64,000 nt of DNA from an uncultured Bacteroides sp. (GTDB lineage Bacteria; Bacteroidota; Bacteroidia; Bacteroidales; Bacteroidaceae): the NCBI GenBank assembly GCA_900766005.1, contig CAAFTU010000096.1, positions 62,001-126,000 on the forward strand, given 5' to 3'. The notes under the pieces are model-generated. The model made no database searches and was not told where the DNA came from. It was given only the letters and a program-made list of their open reading frames with translations. The position numbers were made by a program, and so were the translations under genes. Positions 32,455 through 40,091 of this stretch are shown piece after piece. The number at the start of each line of letters is the position of its first letter. Position 1 is the first letter of the stretch.

Positions 32455-34539
32455 ATGATAGATCAAGGAACCATCGACCGGATTATGGATGCGGCACAGA
32501 TTGTAGATGTCGTTTCCGATTTTGTCACACTCCGCAAACGGGGGGTGAATTTCGTTGGTCTATGTCCGTTTCATGACGACAAAACCCCTTCATTTTACGT
32601 ATCTCCGGCCAAAGGACTCTGCAAATGCTTTGCCTGTGGAAAAGGCGGTAACGTGGTACACTTCATCATGGAACATGAACAGATGTCTTATCCGGAAGCA
32701 CTGAAATTTCTGGCTAAGAAATACCACATTGAAATCAAAGAACGGGAGCTGAGTGAAGAAGAGAAGTCCGCACAAAGTGAACGGGAAAGCTTGTTCATCG
32801 TCAATCAGTTTGCACGCGACTATTTCCAGTACATACTGAAGAACCATGTAGATGGCAGAAGCATCGGTATGGCTTATTTCCGAAACAGAGGATTCCGGGA
32901 CGACATCATCGAGAAATTCCAGTTGGGCTACTGCACCGACAGCCACGATGCGTTTGCCCAAGAAGCCGTTCAAAAAGGATACAAGAAGGAGTTTCTAATC
33001 AAAACAGGTCTCTGCTATGAGACAGACGACCATCGTCTGCGCGACCGTTTCTGGGGACGCGTGATTTTTCCGGTCCATACGCTCTCGGGAAAAGTAGTAG
33101 CCTTTGGCGGACGTGTGCTGGCCAGTGCGACCAAAGGAGTAAAGGTGAAATATGTCAATTCACCCGAATCGGAAATCTACCACAAAAGCAACGAGCTTTA
33201 CGGCATCTATTTTGCCAAACATGCCATCGTGAAACACGACCGCTGTTTTCTTGTGGAAGGATATACCGATGTCATCTCCATGCATCAGTCGGGTATTGAA
33301 AACGTCGTAGCCTCCTCCGGTACCGCCCTTACTTCCGGACAAATCAGAATGATTCACCGGTTTACCAACAACATGACAGTGCTCTACGACGGAGACGAAG
33401 CCGGTATCAAAGCATCTATCCGAGGCATCGACATGCTGCTGGAAGAAGGAATGAACATCAAAGTCTGCCTTCTCCCCGACGGGGATGACCCCGACTCGTT
33501 TGCCCGCAAGCACAACTCTACTGAGTTTCAGGCATTCATAGCGGAGCATGAAACAGACTTTATTCAATTCAAAGCTCACTTACTGCTGAAAGAGGCGGGA
33601 AAAGACCCTATCAAACGGGCCGAACTGATTGGGAGCCTGGTGCAAAGCATTTCGGTGATACCGGAAGCTATCGTGCGGGATGTGTACATCAAAGAATGTG
33701 CACAGCTGCTGCATGTCGAAGACAAACTGCTGGTATCGGAAGTAGCCAAAAGAAGAGAAAAACAAGCTGAAAAGAAAGCCGAACAGGCTGAACGCAACCG
33801 CAGACTGACGGAAAGAACCCATACGGCAGCACAACCGAACGGTCAGTCAACGGAACAACCGAATACGGGGACCGACAACCCTGTTTTACCGGAAGGTATG
33901 CCCGAAGGAGAAACTCCGCTTCCTTCTCCTGCACCTGCCGACACATACAATTCGTTCATTCCGCAAGAAGGAAAAGAAGGACAAGAGTTCTACAAACTGG
34001 AACAGCTCATCTTACAGGCAGTGGTACGCTACGGAGAGAAAGTAATGTGTATGGTGAATGATGCGCAAGGGAATGAAGTACCGATGACGGTAATTGAATA
34101 CATCATGAACGATTTGCAGACAGACGGTTTGGCCTTTCACAATCCGCTGCACCGGCAAATACTGGCTGAAGCAGCAGCTCACATGAATGACGAAGGGTTT
34201 GTAGCCGAACGCTACTTCCTGAATCATCCCAATCCGGATATCAGCAAATTGAGCGTGAATTTAATCAACGTCCGCTATCAGTTGAGCAAATACCACTCCA
34301 AGCTACAGAAAATCGTTACGGATGAAGAAAGACTGTATGAACTGGTGCCCCTGCTCATGATCAATTTCAAGTATGCCATTGTCACGGAAGAACTGAAACA
34401 CATGCTGACTGCTCTGCAAGACCCGGCTCTGGCCCAAGACAACGAGAAATGCAATGCACTGATGAAGCGGTATACAGACTTAAGAGACGTACAGAACCTC
34501 ATGGCGAAACGGCTGGGAGACCGCGTTGTATTGCGATAA
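32455..34539 (+). CDS. dnaG: DNA primase
   Basis: Synthesises RNA primers for replication. The 694-residue protein has the CHC2 zinc finger at about residues 38-66 (CPFHDDKTPSF ... CFACGKGG), the DnaG catalytic core with AYFRNRGF and VKYVNSPES, and the TOPRIM domain with FLVEGYTDVISMHQSG near 265-280 and LYDGDEAGIKA near 310. A charged linker (EKQAEKKAEQAERNRR) and a Pro/Ser-rich segment connect to the C-terminal helicase-binding domain. It converges on folE with about 33 bases between the stops. Confidence 0.96.
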   Translation: MIDQGTIDRIMDAAQIVDVVSDFVTLRKRGVNFVGLCPFHDDKTPSFYVSPAKGLCKCFACGKGGNVVHFIMEHEQMSYPEALKFLAKKYHIEIKERELSEEEKSAQSERESLFIVNQFARDYFQYILKNHVDGRSIGMAYFRNRGFRDDIIEKFQLGYCTDSHDAFAQEAVQKGYKKEFLIKTGLCYETDDHRLRDRFWGRVIFPVHTLSGKVVAFGGRVLASATKGVKVKYVNSPESEIYHKSNELYGIYFAKHAIVKHDRCFLVEGYTDVISMHQSGIENVVASSGTALTSGQIRMIHRFTNNMTVLYDGDEAGIKASIRGIDMLLEEGMNIKVCLLPDGDDPDSFARKHNSTEFQAFIAEHETDFIQFKAHLLLKEAGKDPIKRAELIGSLVQSISVIPEAIVRDVYIKECAQLLHVEDKLLVSEVAKRREKQAEKKAEQAERNRRLTERTHTAAQPNGQSTEQPNTGTDNPVLPEGMPEGETPLPSPAPADTYNSFIPQEGKEGQEFYKLEQLILQAVVRYGEKVMCMVNDAQGNEVPMTVIEYIMNDLQTDGLAFHNPLHRQILAEAAAHMNDEGFVAERYFLNHPNPDISKLSVNLINVRYQLSKYHSKLQKIVTDEERLYELVPLLMINFKYAIVTEELKHMLTALQDPALAQDNEKCNALMKRYTDLRDVQNLMAKRLGDRVVLR

Positions 34540-34572
34540 CCCTACCGATACCCATTTATTTTCACACAGAAA

Positions 34573-35163
34573 TTAAAAGTTTCCGTGCTGAATCAGATTC
34601 ATAAATTCTTCACGCGTCTTGGCCTGATTAAATGCCCCTGTAAAGTCGGAAGTCGTTGTGATGGAATTCTGCTTTTCCACTCCACGCATCTGCATACACA
34701 TATGCTTAGCCTCCACAACCACCATGACGCCAAGCGGATTCAATGTTTCCTGAATACAGTCTTTGATTTGCAGCGTCATGCGCTCCTGCACCTGCAGACG
34801 ATGAGAGAAAATATCCACTACACGGGCTATTTTACTCAGCCCTGTAATGTAACCGTTAGGGATATAAGCCACATGCGCTTTGCCATAAAAAGGAAGCATG
34901 TGATGCTCACAGAGAGAGAAGAAATCGATATCCTTCACAATCACCATCTGACTATATTCTTCCTGGAATTTAGCAGAACGGAGCACTTCATGAGGGTCCA
35001 TATGATAACCTTTCGTCAAAGCCAGCATGGCTTTGGCTACACGTTCGGGCGTTTTGATCAATCCTTCCCGTTCTACATCTTCACCCAATAAGTTGATAAT
35101 ACTATGATAATGGCTTTTCAGTTCCTCCAGATGGGGAGAAAAAATTTCTTCTTTTCCTAACAT
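34573..35163 (-). CDS. folE: GTP cyclohydrolase I
   Basis: Converts GTP to 7,8-dihydroneopterin triphosphate, the first step of folate synthesis and a possible source for queuosine precursors used with QueA. The 196-residue protein has the zinc site in SLCEHHMLPFYGKAHVAYIPNG (Cys and His near residues 83-86), KIARVVDIFSHRLQVQERMT and VVVEAKHMCMQMRGV with the second Cys. It is the last gene in the run DUF1599, DoxX-like, tpiA, SPOR, folE; the start is 8 bases from the SPOR stop. Confidence 0.96.
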   Translation of the reverse strand: MLGKEEIFSPHLEELKSHYHSIINLLGEDVEREGLIKTPERVAKAMLALTKGYHMDPHEVLRSAKFQEEYSQMVIVKDIDFFSLCEHHMLPFYGKAHVAYIPNGYITGLSKIARVVDIFSHRLQVQERMTLQIKDCIQETLNPLGVMVVVEAKHMCMQMRGVEKQNSITTTSDFTGAFNQAKTREEFMNLIQHGNF

Positions 35164-35170
35164 AATCAGT

Positions 35171-35617
35171 TTATAAATGAATATTGATTTGGTCTCTTAC
35201 AATAGAAACTTCTTTAAATACCCCCGTTGCTTTCAACCGACGCATCGTTGCATCCGCTTCTTCGATACTGCGGAAATCGCCCACACGACAAAGCCAGCGA
35301 GGGGGAGTAAATGTAGTATAGATCGGCAGTTCAGGAAAAAACTCCTTCACCCGCGTGCCTACCTCATAGGCATCGTTCTTAGCCTGCCGCGTATTATTCC
35401 CGGCATAAGCCTGAATCCGGTATCCGGCAATCTTTATTACTTTCTGTTCATCCGTTGCAGAACGTTCCTTTCCAATCAAAGCACCGATACGAGGGTCTTG
35501 ATGAACAGTCACTTTTCCCTGTCCCGGCACCCTGCGTTCCAAGCTATTCACAATGTTCTGAGCCTGCGCAGCACCAGACATACTCAAGAATAAAGAAAGT
35601 AAGACTAAAGTTCTCAT
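35171..35617 (-). CDS. SPOR domain-containing exported protein
   Basis: A 148-residue protein with signal peptide MRTLVLLSLFLSMSGAAQAQ and a C-terminal SPOR domain (about residues 70-145: GYRIQAYAGNNTRQAKNDAYEVGTRVKEFFPELPIYTTFTPPRWLCRVGDFRSIEEADATMRRLKATG). SPOR domains bind denuded peptidoglycan glycan strands, usually at division sites. The ATG at 35617 begins the signal peptide; a GTG at 35626 extends the frame without benefit. It lies between tpiA and folE. The exact role is unknown. Confidence 0.88.
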   Translation of the reverse strand: MRTLVLLSLFLSMSGAAQAQNIVNSLERRVPGQGKVTVHQDPRIGALIGKERSATDEQKVIKIAGYRIQAYAGNNTRQAKNDAYEVGTRVKEFFPELPIYTTFTPPRWLCRVGDFRSIEEADATMRRLKATGVFKEVSIVRDQINIHL

Positions 35618-35687
35618 TTTACACAAAAATAAAGAGATACGGTGAAAACGACCCCAAGCCGTTCCACCGCATCTGAATACAATCTAA

Positions 35688-36446
35688 TTATGCGTTAAAA
35701 GCATCGATAATACCCTTGAAATCAGCAACCTTCAAAGCAGCGCCACCAATCAAGCCACCATCAACGTCGGGATTAGCAAACAATTCCTTTGCATTAGAAG
35801 GCTTGCAGCTACCGCCGTAAAGGATAGAAGTGTTTTCTGCGATTTCCTTGCCGTATTTTTCAGCAACAGCTGAACGGATGAAAGCGTGGATTTCCTGTGC
35901 CTGTTCGGGAGTAGCTGTTTTACCAGTACCGATAGCCCAAACCGGTTCGTAAGCCAAGATTACCTTAGCAAAGTCTTCGGCAGACAAAGAGAATACAGAT
36001 GCCAACTGAGCAGCAACTACTTCATTTTGCTTGTTAGCTTCGCGTTCTTCCAATACTTCGCCGATGCAGAAAATAGGAGTCAGACCGTTAGCCAAAGCCA
36101 ATTTAACTTTTTCTTCGAGGATAGCTACTGTTTCACCGTAGTAAGCACGACGTTCAGAGTGACCCAGGATAACATATTTAGCACCTGTAGAAGCCACCAT
36201 TTCAGCAGAAACTTCACCTGTATAAGCACCAGATACTTTATCTGCACAGTTTTCTGCACCTACACCAATCTTAGCAGCGTCAACCAACGGAGTAACAGAT
36301 GCCAAGTGGATAAACGGAGTACAGATGATTACATCACAGTTAGGCTTTTCGTTAGCCAATGCTTCGTTCAATTCTTTAGCCAAAGCAATACCCTCTTGAA
36401 GGGTTTTGTTCATTTTCCAGTTTCCTGCAACAATGTTTTTTCTCAT
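35688..36446 (-). CDS. tpiA: triosephosphate isomerase
   Basis: Interconverts dihydroxyacetone phosphate and glyceraldehyde-3-phosphate in glycolysis. The 252-residue TIM barrel begins MRKNIVAGNWKMNKT (catalytic Lys of NWKMN), has the catalytic His in VILGHSERRAYYGE (about 97-106) and the catalytic Glu in VILAYEPVWAIGTGKTATPEQAQE (about 170-190), and ends with SCKPSNAKELFANPDVDGGLIGGAAL. Its codons favour GGT/GCA/GAA-type choices like mdh, consistent with high expression. Confidence 0.97.
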   Translation of the reverse strand: MRKNIVAGNWKMNKTLQEGIALAKELNEALANEKPNCDVIICTPFIHLASVTPLVDAAKIGVGAENCADKVSGAYTGEVSAEMVASTGAKYVILGHSERRAYYGETVAILEEKVKLALANGLTPIFCIGEVLEEREANKQNEVVAAQLASVFSLSAEDFAKVILAYEPVWAIGTGKTATPEQAQEIHAFIRSAVAEKYGKEIAENTSILYGGSCKPSNAKELFANPDVDGGLIGGAALKVADFKGIIDAFNA

Positions 36447-36508
36447 TTTGTTTAATTATTAAAAGGGTTAATAAATCTCTATATCTATTCTTGCAGACAA
36501 GATTGCTG

Positions 36509-37876
36509 TCATGATTCCATCTTATCAGCAAGGTTCTTTTCAGTTGATTGCGGTGCAACACCGCCATTCTCCTCCTTATTCAGAGCCAGTGTTTTTTTCC
36601 GGTCCCTGCGCCGCACAATCAGAATATCAATCCCCATCACCAGCAATAAAGGAACAACAAACCACAACACCACATATCCAATGGTGTGCCAGTCGCTCTC
36701 CACCCTTTGCTGCCCCAGCGGAATATTCTCCAATCTGTCCGTCAGCACATATTCATCCGGCAAATCTTCGTCACTCCATTTATTCAGTACAGTGCCGTCC
36801 TTTATCAGCATCAATCCCGGATTAGAGCGTATCATCGTCTTCAATGTGATATCATCCATCTGGCAGAAAGGATATTCAGCCCCCGTTTTGTCCATCCACA
36901 GTTCAATCTGCTCTTCCGAAGAAAAAGTCAGGCAATAAAAGCGGTATCCATGCTCCACGGAGTAATCATAAATCTCATTTATCAAATCAATATTGCTGTC
37001 GTCTGCCTCCTCCATGCGATGAGCAACAAGCAGAAAAGTATAGCCTTTGTCCGTCAGCACCTGTTCCGTAATGTCCTCACCCGACTCCAAGTCGGTCATA
37101 GAGAAATCATGAATCACCGGTTCGTACCCCTTTTCCTTCAGCACCGTGCGCGTATCAACAAACGTCCATGTACTGTCGGGATAATGTTCAAGAGTAAATT
37201 CCTTCTTTTCTCCGTTCTTCTCCAGGATAAAGACCGTTTCGAACACACTTGGCTTTGCCCCTTCCGGAATACGCATTCCCTCAAGGATATTCTGCCCCAC
37301 CTTATACGGACGGAAATCCAGAACAGGCAAATGCGCCAGACAATAGAAAGAAAGAGCAAATACAAAAAACAGCGTATAGAGCGAAACCAGCCATTCCATC
37401 TTCACACTGATAAAACGCACCATCAGTTTGCGATAGCGGAACACTCCGATAGCAGTCAGCAACAGCACCACATTTTTAGCAAAAGTCTGCCAGTTGGTCA
37501 ACACCCAGGCATCTCCAAAACAGCCGCAATCGGACACCGGATTAAACCGCGCAAGATAAAGAGTGAGCGGAGTCATCCCTATCATCAGCAAAAGAGCCCA
37601 AAACGAAGCAAGTGTTCTCCGGATACCAAAGAAAAGCGAAATACCGATGAAGAACTCGATGGCAGACAAAACAATTCCGACCAGCAAGGGAAAGAAAGAA
37701 GGCACCCAGGAAGCCATACCGAAAGCTACCAGATAATCCTGTATCTTATACTGGAACCCCAGCGGGTCAACAGCCTTGACAAACCCGGAAAAAATAAATG
37801 CAGCCGACAAAAGAAAGCGTCCGGCATTCAATATTATTTTCTGAACGATATGTATGTGATTATCCTTCAAATTCAA
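36509..37876 (-). CDS. DoxX-like membrane protein with extracytoplasmic domain (BT_3928-type)
   Basis: A 455-residue inner-membrane protein. Four N-terminal hydrophobic helices (about residues 15-35, 55-80, 85-105 and 130-150) resemble the DoxX/MauE family; a further helix at about 160-180 leads to an extracytoplasmic region of about 200 residues with thioredoxin-like spacing but no CXXC, then a final helix (WFVVPLLLVMGIDILIV) and a basic cytosolic tail (RRRDRKKT). Similar proteins are found upstream of tpiA in many Bacteroidales. No enzymatic role is established. Its start overlaps the end of the DUF1599 gene by 17 bases. Confidence 0.75.
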   Translation of the reverse strand: MNLKDNHIHIVQKIILNAGRFLLSAAFIFSGFVKAVDPLGFQYKIQDYLVAFGMASWVPSFFPLLVGIVLSAIEFFIGISLFFGIRRTLASFWALLLMIGMTPLTLYLARFNPVSDCGCFGDAWVLTNWQTFAKNVVLLLTAIGVFRYRKLMVRFISVKMEWLVSLYTLFFVFALSFYCLAHLPVLDFRPYKVGQNILEGMRIPEGAKPSVFETVFILEKNGEKKEFTLEHYPDSTWTFVDTRTVLKEKGYEPVIHDFSMTDLESGEDITEQVLTDKGYTFLLVAHRMEEADDSNIDLINEIYDYSVEHGYRFYCLTFSSEEQIELWMDKTGAEYPFCQMDDITLKTMIRSNPGLMLIKDGTVLNKWSDEDLPDEYVLTDRLENIPLGQQRVESDWHTIGYVVLWFVVPLLLVMGIDILIVRRRDRKKTLALNKEENGGVAPQSTEKNLADKMES

Positions 37877-38402
37877 TCTTGATCAAGCCGAAAACGGAAT
37901 AGTTAATCATGTCCATGTAGTTGGCATCAACGCCTTCCGACACCAATGTATTGCCAGCCAGACTTTCAATCTGCTTTGTCCGGTAAATCTTCATCAATAT
38001 CAAGTCGGTATACGAACTGACACGCATGCTGCGCCATGCTTCATCATAGTCATGGTTTTTCGCCAGCATCAGTTCCAGCGTTTCTTTTGCATGCTTATCA
38101 TACAAAGCCAACGCCTCCTCGTTGCTGATATCAGCCGAGTCGGCATAGCCCAATTCCAACTGAATCAGTCCGATGATACCATAATTGACAATAGCAATAA
38201 ATTCGGAGCGGATGCCCTCATCGACCATGGCCACCCCCTTCGTCTCAATACTCCGGATGCGGTTGGCCTTTATATAAATCTGATCTGTTACGGAAGCCGG
38301 ACGCAGGATACGCCATGCAGGACCATAATCGTGCAGCTTCTTGGAAAATAGGTCACGGCACAAAGCAATGACATGTTCAAATTGTTGTTTGGTATCTTTC
38401 AT
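37860..38402 (-). CDS. DUF1599 (Nmad1-type) protein
   Basis: A 180-residue cytosolic protein of the DUF1599 family, which has been called nucleotide modification associated domain 1 in comparative studies. It is an internal duplication: HDYGPAWRILRPASVTDQIYIKANRIRSIE around residues 30-60 repeats as HDYDEAWRSMRVSSYTDLILMKIYRTKQIE around 120-150. The conserved His, Asp, Trp and Arg in both copies suggest two equivalent ligand sites. ATG 38402 is chosen over the longer frame because a -7 box (TACCTTTG on the minus strand, 38421-38428) is just upstream. First gene of the cluster that runs through tpiA to folE. Confidence 0.82.
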   Translation of the reverse strand: MKDTKQQFEHVIALCRDLFSKKLHDYGPAWRILRPASVTDQIYIKANRIRSIETKGVAMVDEGIRSEFIAIVNYGIIGLIQLELGYADSADISNEEALALYDKHAKETLELMLAKNHDYDEAWRSMRVSSYTDLILMKIYRTKQIESLAGNTLVSEGVDANYMDMINYSVFGLIKIEFEG

Positions 38403-38420
38403 TTTCTTCCAAATAGTACG

Positions 38421-38428
38421 CAAAGGTA
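38421..38428 (-). promoter_or_regulatory. -7 element of the DUF1599-tpiA-folE cluster
   Basis: CAAAGGTA reads TACCTTTG on the minus strand, 18 bases before ATG 38402. No clear -33 TTTG is visible. Confidence 0.5.
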
Positions 38429-38453
38429 ACAATAATTAAGTAAAAAACAGAAA

Positions 38454-38485
38454 GAGAGCACTCTAAATTATATTAAAGTGCTCTC
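38454..38485 (-). terminator. intrinsic terminator of the M23 peptidase gene
   Basis: GAGAGCACT (38454-38462) pairs with AGTGCTCTC (38477-38485). On the minus strand it is followed by TTTCTGTTTTTTAC. It begins about 36 bases after the stop at 38521. Confidence 0.88.
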
Positions 38486-38520
38486 TTCAATTCTATTATT
38501 ACACAATTCACTTGTCCAAC

Positions 38521-39387
38521 TCACGAACAGCGCAACACTTGTCCGATGCGCAAGGTAGTAGTCGGCTTAATGCGGTTCAGCTTACACAACCGGCTGACAG
38601 AAACGCCTCGTCTTTTCGCAATGCGCGACAAAGTGTCCCCCGACTTCACCTTATGGTAACGAATCGTACCATCTGCCACTTGCGCTGTGTTGCCACGACG
38701 AGCATTGTTACGCTTATGGAATGTATACGTGTCGGCTACAATATCCTGTTTGGGGAAATCGAACATAAACACCGGGTTGATGGCAATTCCCAAGAACCGC
38801 GTTTCGAAGTGCAGATGCGAACCGGTAGAACGGCCGGTATTTCCTCCCAAACCGATAACTTCACCCGCCTTCACCAGCTGATTTTCCTCAACCAACTGCT
38901 TCGACAAGTGTCCGTATACCGTTTCCAACCCGTTGTCATGGCGAATCACCACATATTTACCGTATCCTCTGCGTTCATATTTCACAATGCGCACCTTACC
39001 GTCGAAGGCTGCCACAATCGTATCACCTATGTTCACCTTCAGGTCCAATCCGTTATGCATTCGTCTCCAGCGGGGACCAAAAGGAGAAGTAATCTTGGTA
39101 CTGGTTGTCGGCATGTGGAATCCCGTCAAATCGATGGTATAAGAATCAGGAACGATGGCGTCCCCGTAAACATGCACATACTTATTGTTCCAATTCGGAT
39201 AGATGTCCAAAGCTGGATATTCCGACTGCTCTGCACGGATTTGTTTCTGCAAGGCCAAAGAGTCGACCGACTTCAGTTTCTTATCTATCGGTGCCTGACG
39301 AGCTATCAAATCTTGAGAAAAAGAATTCAAGCTAACCATAGCTGCTACAGCCGTCAGTCCAACTTTAATAATACGATTAAAATTCAT
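38521..39387 (-). CDS. M23 family metallopeptidase with C-terminal LysM domain
   Basis: Exported peptidoglycan endopeptidase-like protein of 288 residues. A signal peptide (MNFNRIIKVGLTAVAAMVSLNSFSQ) is followed by the M23/LytM domain at about residues 95-205, with metal ligands in RMHNGLDLKVNIGDTI and HLHFE (in GSHLHFETRF) and GRSTGSHLH. A LysM module occupies about residues 240-285 (YHKVKSGDTLSRIAKRRGVSVSRLCKLN). Such proteins cleave or regulate cleavage of cross-links during growth and division. It lies 18 bases after ndk and ends at a terminator. Confidence 0.92.
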   Translation of the reverse strand: MNFNRIIKVGLTAVAAMVSLNSFSQDLIARQAPIDKKLKSVDSLALQKQIRAEQSEYPALDIYPNWNNKYVHVYGDAIVPDSYTIDLTGFHMPTTSTKITSPFGPRWRRMHNGLDLKVNIGDTIVAAFDGKVRIVKYERRGYGKYVVIRHDNGLETVYGHLSKQLVEENQLVKAGEVIGLGGNTGRSTGSHLHFETRFLGIAINPVFMFDFPKQDIVADTYTFHKRNNARRGNTAQVADGTIRYHKVKSGDTLSRIAKRRGVSVSRLCKLNRIKPTTTLRIGQVLRCS

Positions 39388-39405
39388 TCTTCGTTGTCAA
39401 ATCTT

Positions 39406-39870
39406 TTAATATTCATCACCCGCATACAAAAAGCCAAAAGTAGCCTGTTTGTAATCGAATATTTCTTCTGGTTTAAAAAATCGAGTTAATTCCACAGCAG
39501 CCGTTTCCGGAGAATCTGAAGTATGCACGATGTTTTCTTGAAAACTCATACTGTAATCCCCCCGGATGGTTCCCGGAGCTGCCAAACGCCCATTTGTGGG
39601 TCCGGCCAACGTACGGACAGCCTGAACGGCATCTACCCCTTCAAAGCAGCACACAATGACAGGTGTAGCCATCATGGAATCCTTCACACGCTGGAAAAAC
39701 GGTTTTCCACTCAAATGAGCATAATGTTCGCTTAACAATTCATCCGTCAACTGCATCATTTTCATTCCGGCCAATCGCAGCCCTTTGCGTTCAAAACGAT
39801 GCGTTATCTCTCCTACCAATCCACGCTGAAGCGTACATGGTTTTAATATGACCAGTGTTTTTTCAAGCAT
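39406..39870 (-). CDS. ndk: nucleoside-diphosphate kinase
   Basis: Transfers gamma-phosphate among nucleoside di- and triphosphates. The 154-residue protein starts MLEKTLVILKPCTLQRGLVGEI at ATG 39870; the longer frame uses a TTG at 39879. The phosphohistidine lies in NIVHTSDS (the family pattern NxxHGSD with Thr in place of Gly), and GPTNGRLAAPGTIRGDY matches the nucleotide-binding segment. A -7 element (TATCTTTG on the minus strand, 39921-39928) lies about 50 bases upstream. Confidence 0.94.
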   Translation of the reverse strand: MLEKTLVILKPCTLQRGLVGEITHRFERKGLRLAGMKMMQLTDELLSEHYAHLSGKPFFQRVKDSMMATPVIVCCFEGVDAVQAVRTLAGPTNGRLAAPGTIRGDYSMSFQENIVHTSDSPETAAVELTRFFKPEEIFDYKQATFGFLYAGDEY

Positions 39871-39879
39871 ATTTTTCAA

Positions 39880-40091
39880 CTTATCTGAAGGTTAAACGAT
39901 ACATTTGGTAAAAATTCTCCCAAAGATAGTATTTTCAATTGAAACAGCCAATGTCTTATTAACTATTTTTTCAACACCCTTACCTACCAACGGGGCAAAA
40001 ATACTACCTCAAAACACTATAAATAAAGTAAAGTAGCCAATTATATGTTATACAACATGTTTACACAAATAAACGATTCGCTCCCTTCTTT
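39880..40091. other. non-coding gap between recG and ndk
   Basis: An AT-rich stretch of 212 bases with the ndk -7 box at 39921-39928 and no convincing terminator for recG. I see no small gene in it. Confidence 0.5.
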
